From NCBI GenBank assembly GCA_029204225.1, contig CM055097.1:72305706-72369705 (forward strand): DNA of 64,000 nt. Direction: 5' to 3'. The first letter of the stretch is position 1. The number at the start of each line of letters is the position of its first letter. This DNA is from Diphasiastrum complanatum (taxonomy: Eukaryota > Streptophyta > Lycopodiopsida > Lycopodiales > Lycopodiaceae). This document shows, piece after piece, positions 63,971 to 64,000 of this stretch. Position numbers and translations under genes: made by a program. Below the pieces are notes generated by a model that was given only the letters and a program-made list of their open reading frames with translations, was not told the DNA's origin and did no database searches.

Positions 63971-64000
63971 AATTTCAGAGAAATAAAGACCAAGAATGGA

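Overview
This is nuclear DNA of a land plant. The evidence is two intron-containing plant-type genes, a dense load of Ty1/copia and Ty3/gypsy retrotransposon remnants using the plant initiator-Met primer site (TGGTATCAGAGC), a CACTA transposon, and very long (GA)n, (CT)n and (CA)n microsatellites. Introns reach 1.8-2.3 kb and element decay is heavy, so a large genome is likely. The species cannot be fixed from the sequence; the microsatellite style would fit a fern, but that is a guess.

Only two genes are clearly intact. On the plus strand, five exons between 7944 and 13230 encode a 225-residue ESCRT-III subunit, VPS2.1/CHMP2A, with all splice sites canonical and in phase. On the minus strand, exons between 23894 and 19966 encode an inositol polyphosphate 5-phosphatase with every catalytic motif. 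Only its exon 2/exon 3 junction could not be resolved. The two genes point towards each other with about 6.7 kb of repeat-derived DNA between them. They act in separate processes (endosomal sorting and phosphoinositide signalling) and nothing suggests co-regulation.

Layout: 1-3130 holds nested copia 3' ends. 3455-6085 is an unusual complex repeat built from short self-complementary words, with embedded microsatellites and a C-rich tail to 6350. 7450-14300 is the VPS2 gene, with a small hAT-type element carrying a perfect 8-bp target duplication in intron 3. 16370-17104 is a copia gag with primer site and short LTR. 19966-23894 is the 5-phosphatase gene, with duplicated DNA upstream. 26187-36945 is a mosaic of fold-back DNA, a copia tail, coiled-coil gag-like fragments, a chromovirus tail, a Ty3/gypsy pol and a second gypsy gag. 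36950-41575 and 44711-47637 are two copies (A and B) of a copia derivative that lacks integrase and carries its reverse-transcriptase blocks in permuted order. They flank a broken CACTA transposon (41752-44708). 47711-53400 is more copia, gypsy-like and microsatellite DNA. 53400-57690 is AT-rich with no recognisable gene. 57697-64000 holds a gypsy integrase tail, a copia LTR with interrupted gag, and a copia element running off the window end.

The strongest candidate for something new is the permuted-pol copia lineage, whose LTRs match those of a conventional copia at the start of the window. The complex repeat at 3455-6085 comes second.
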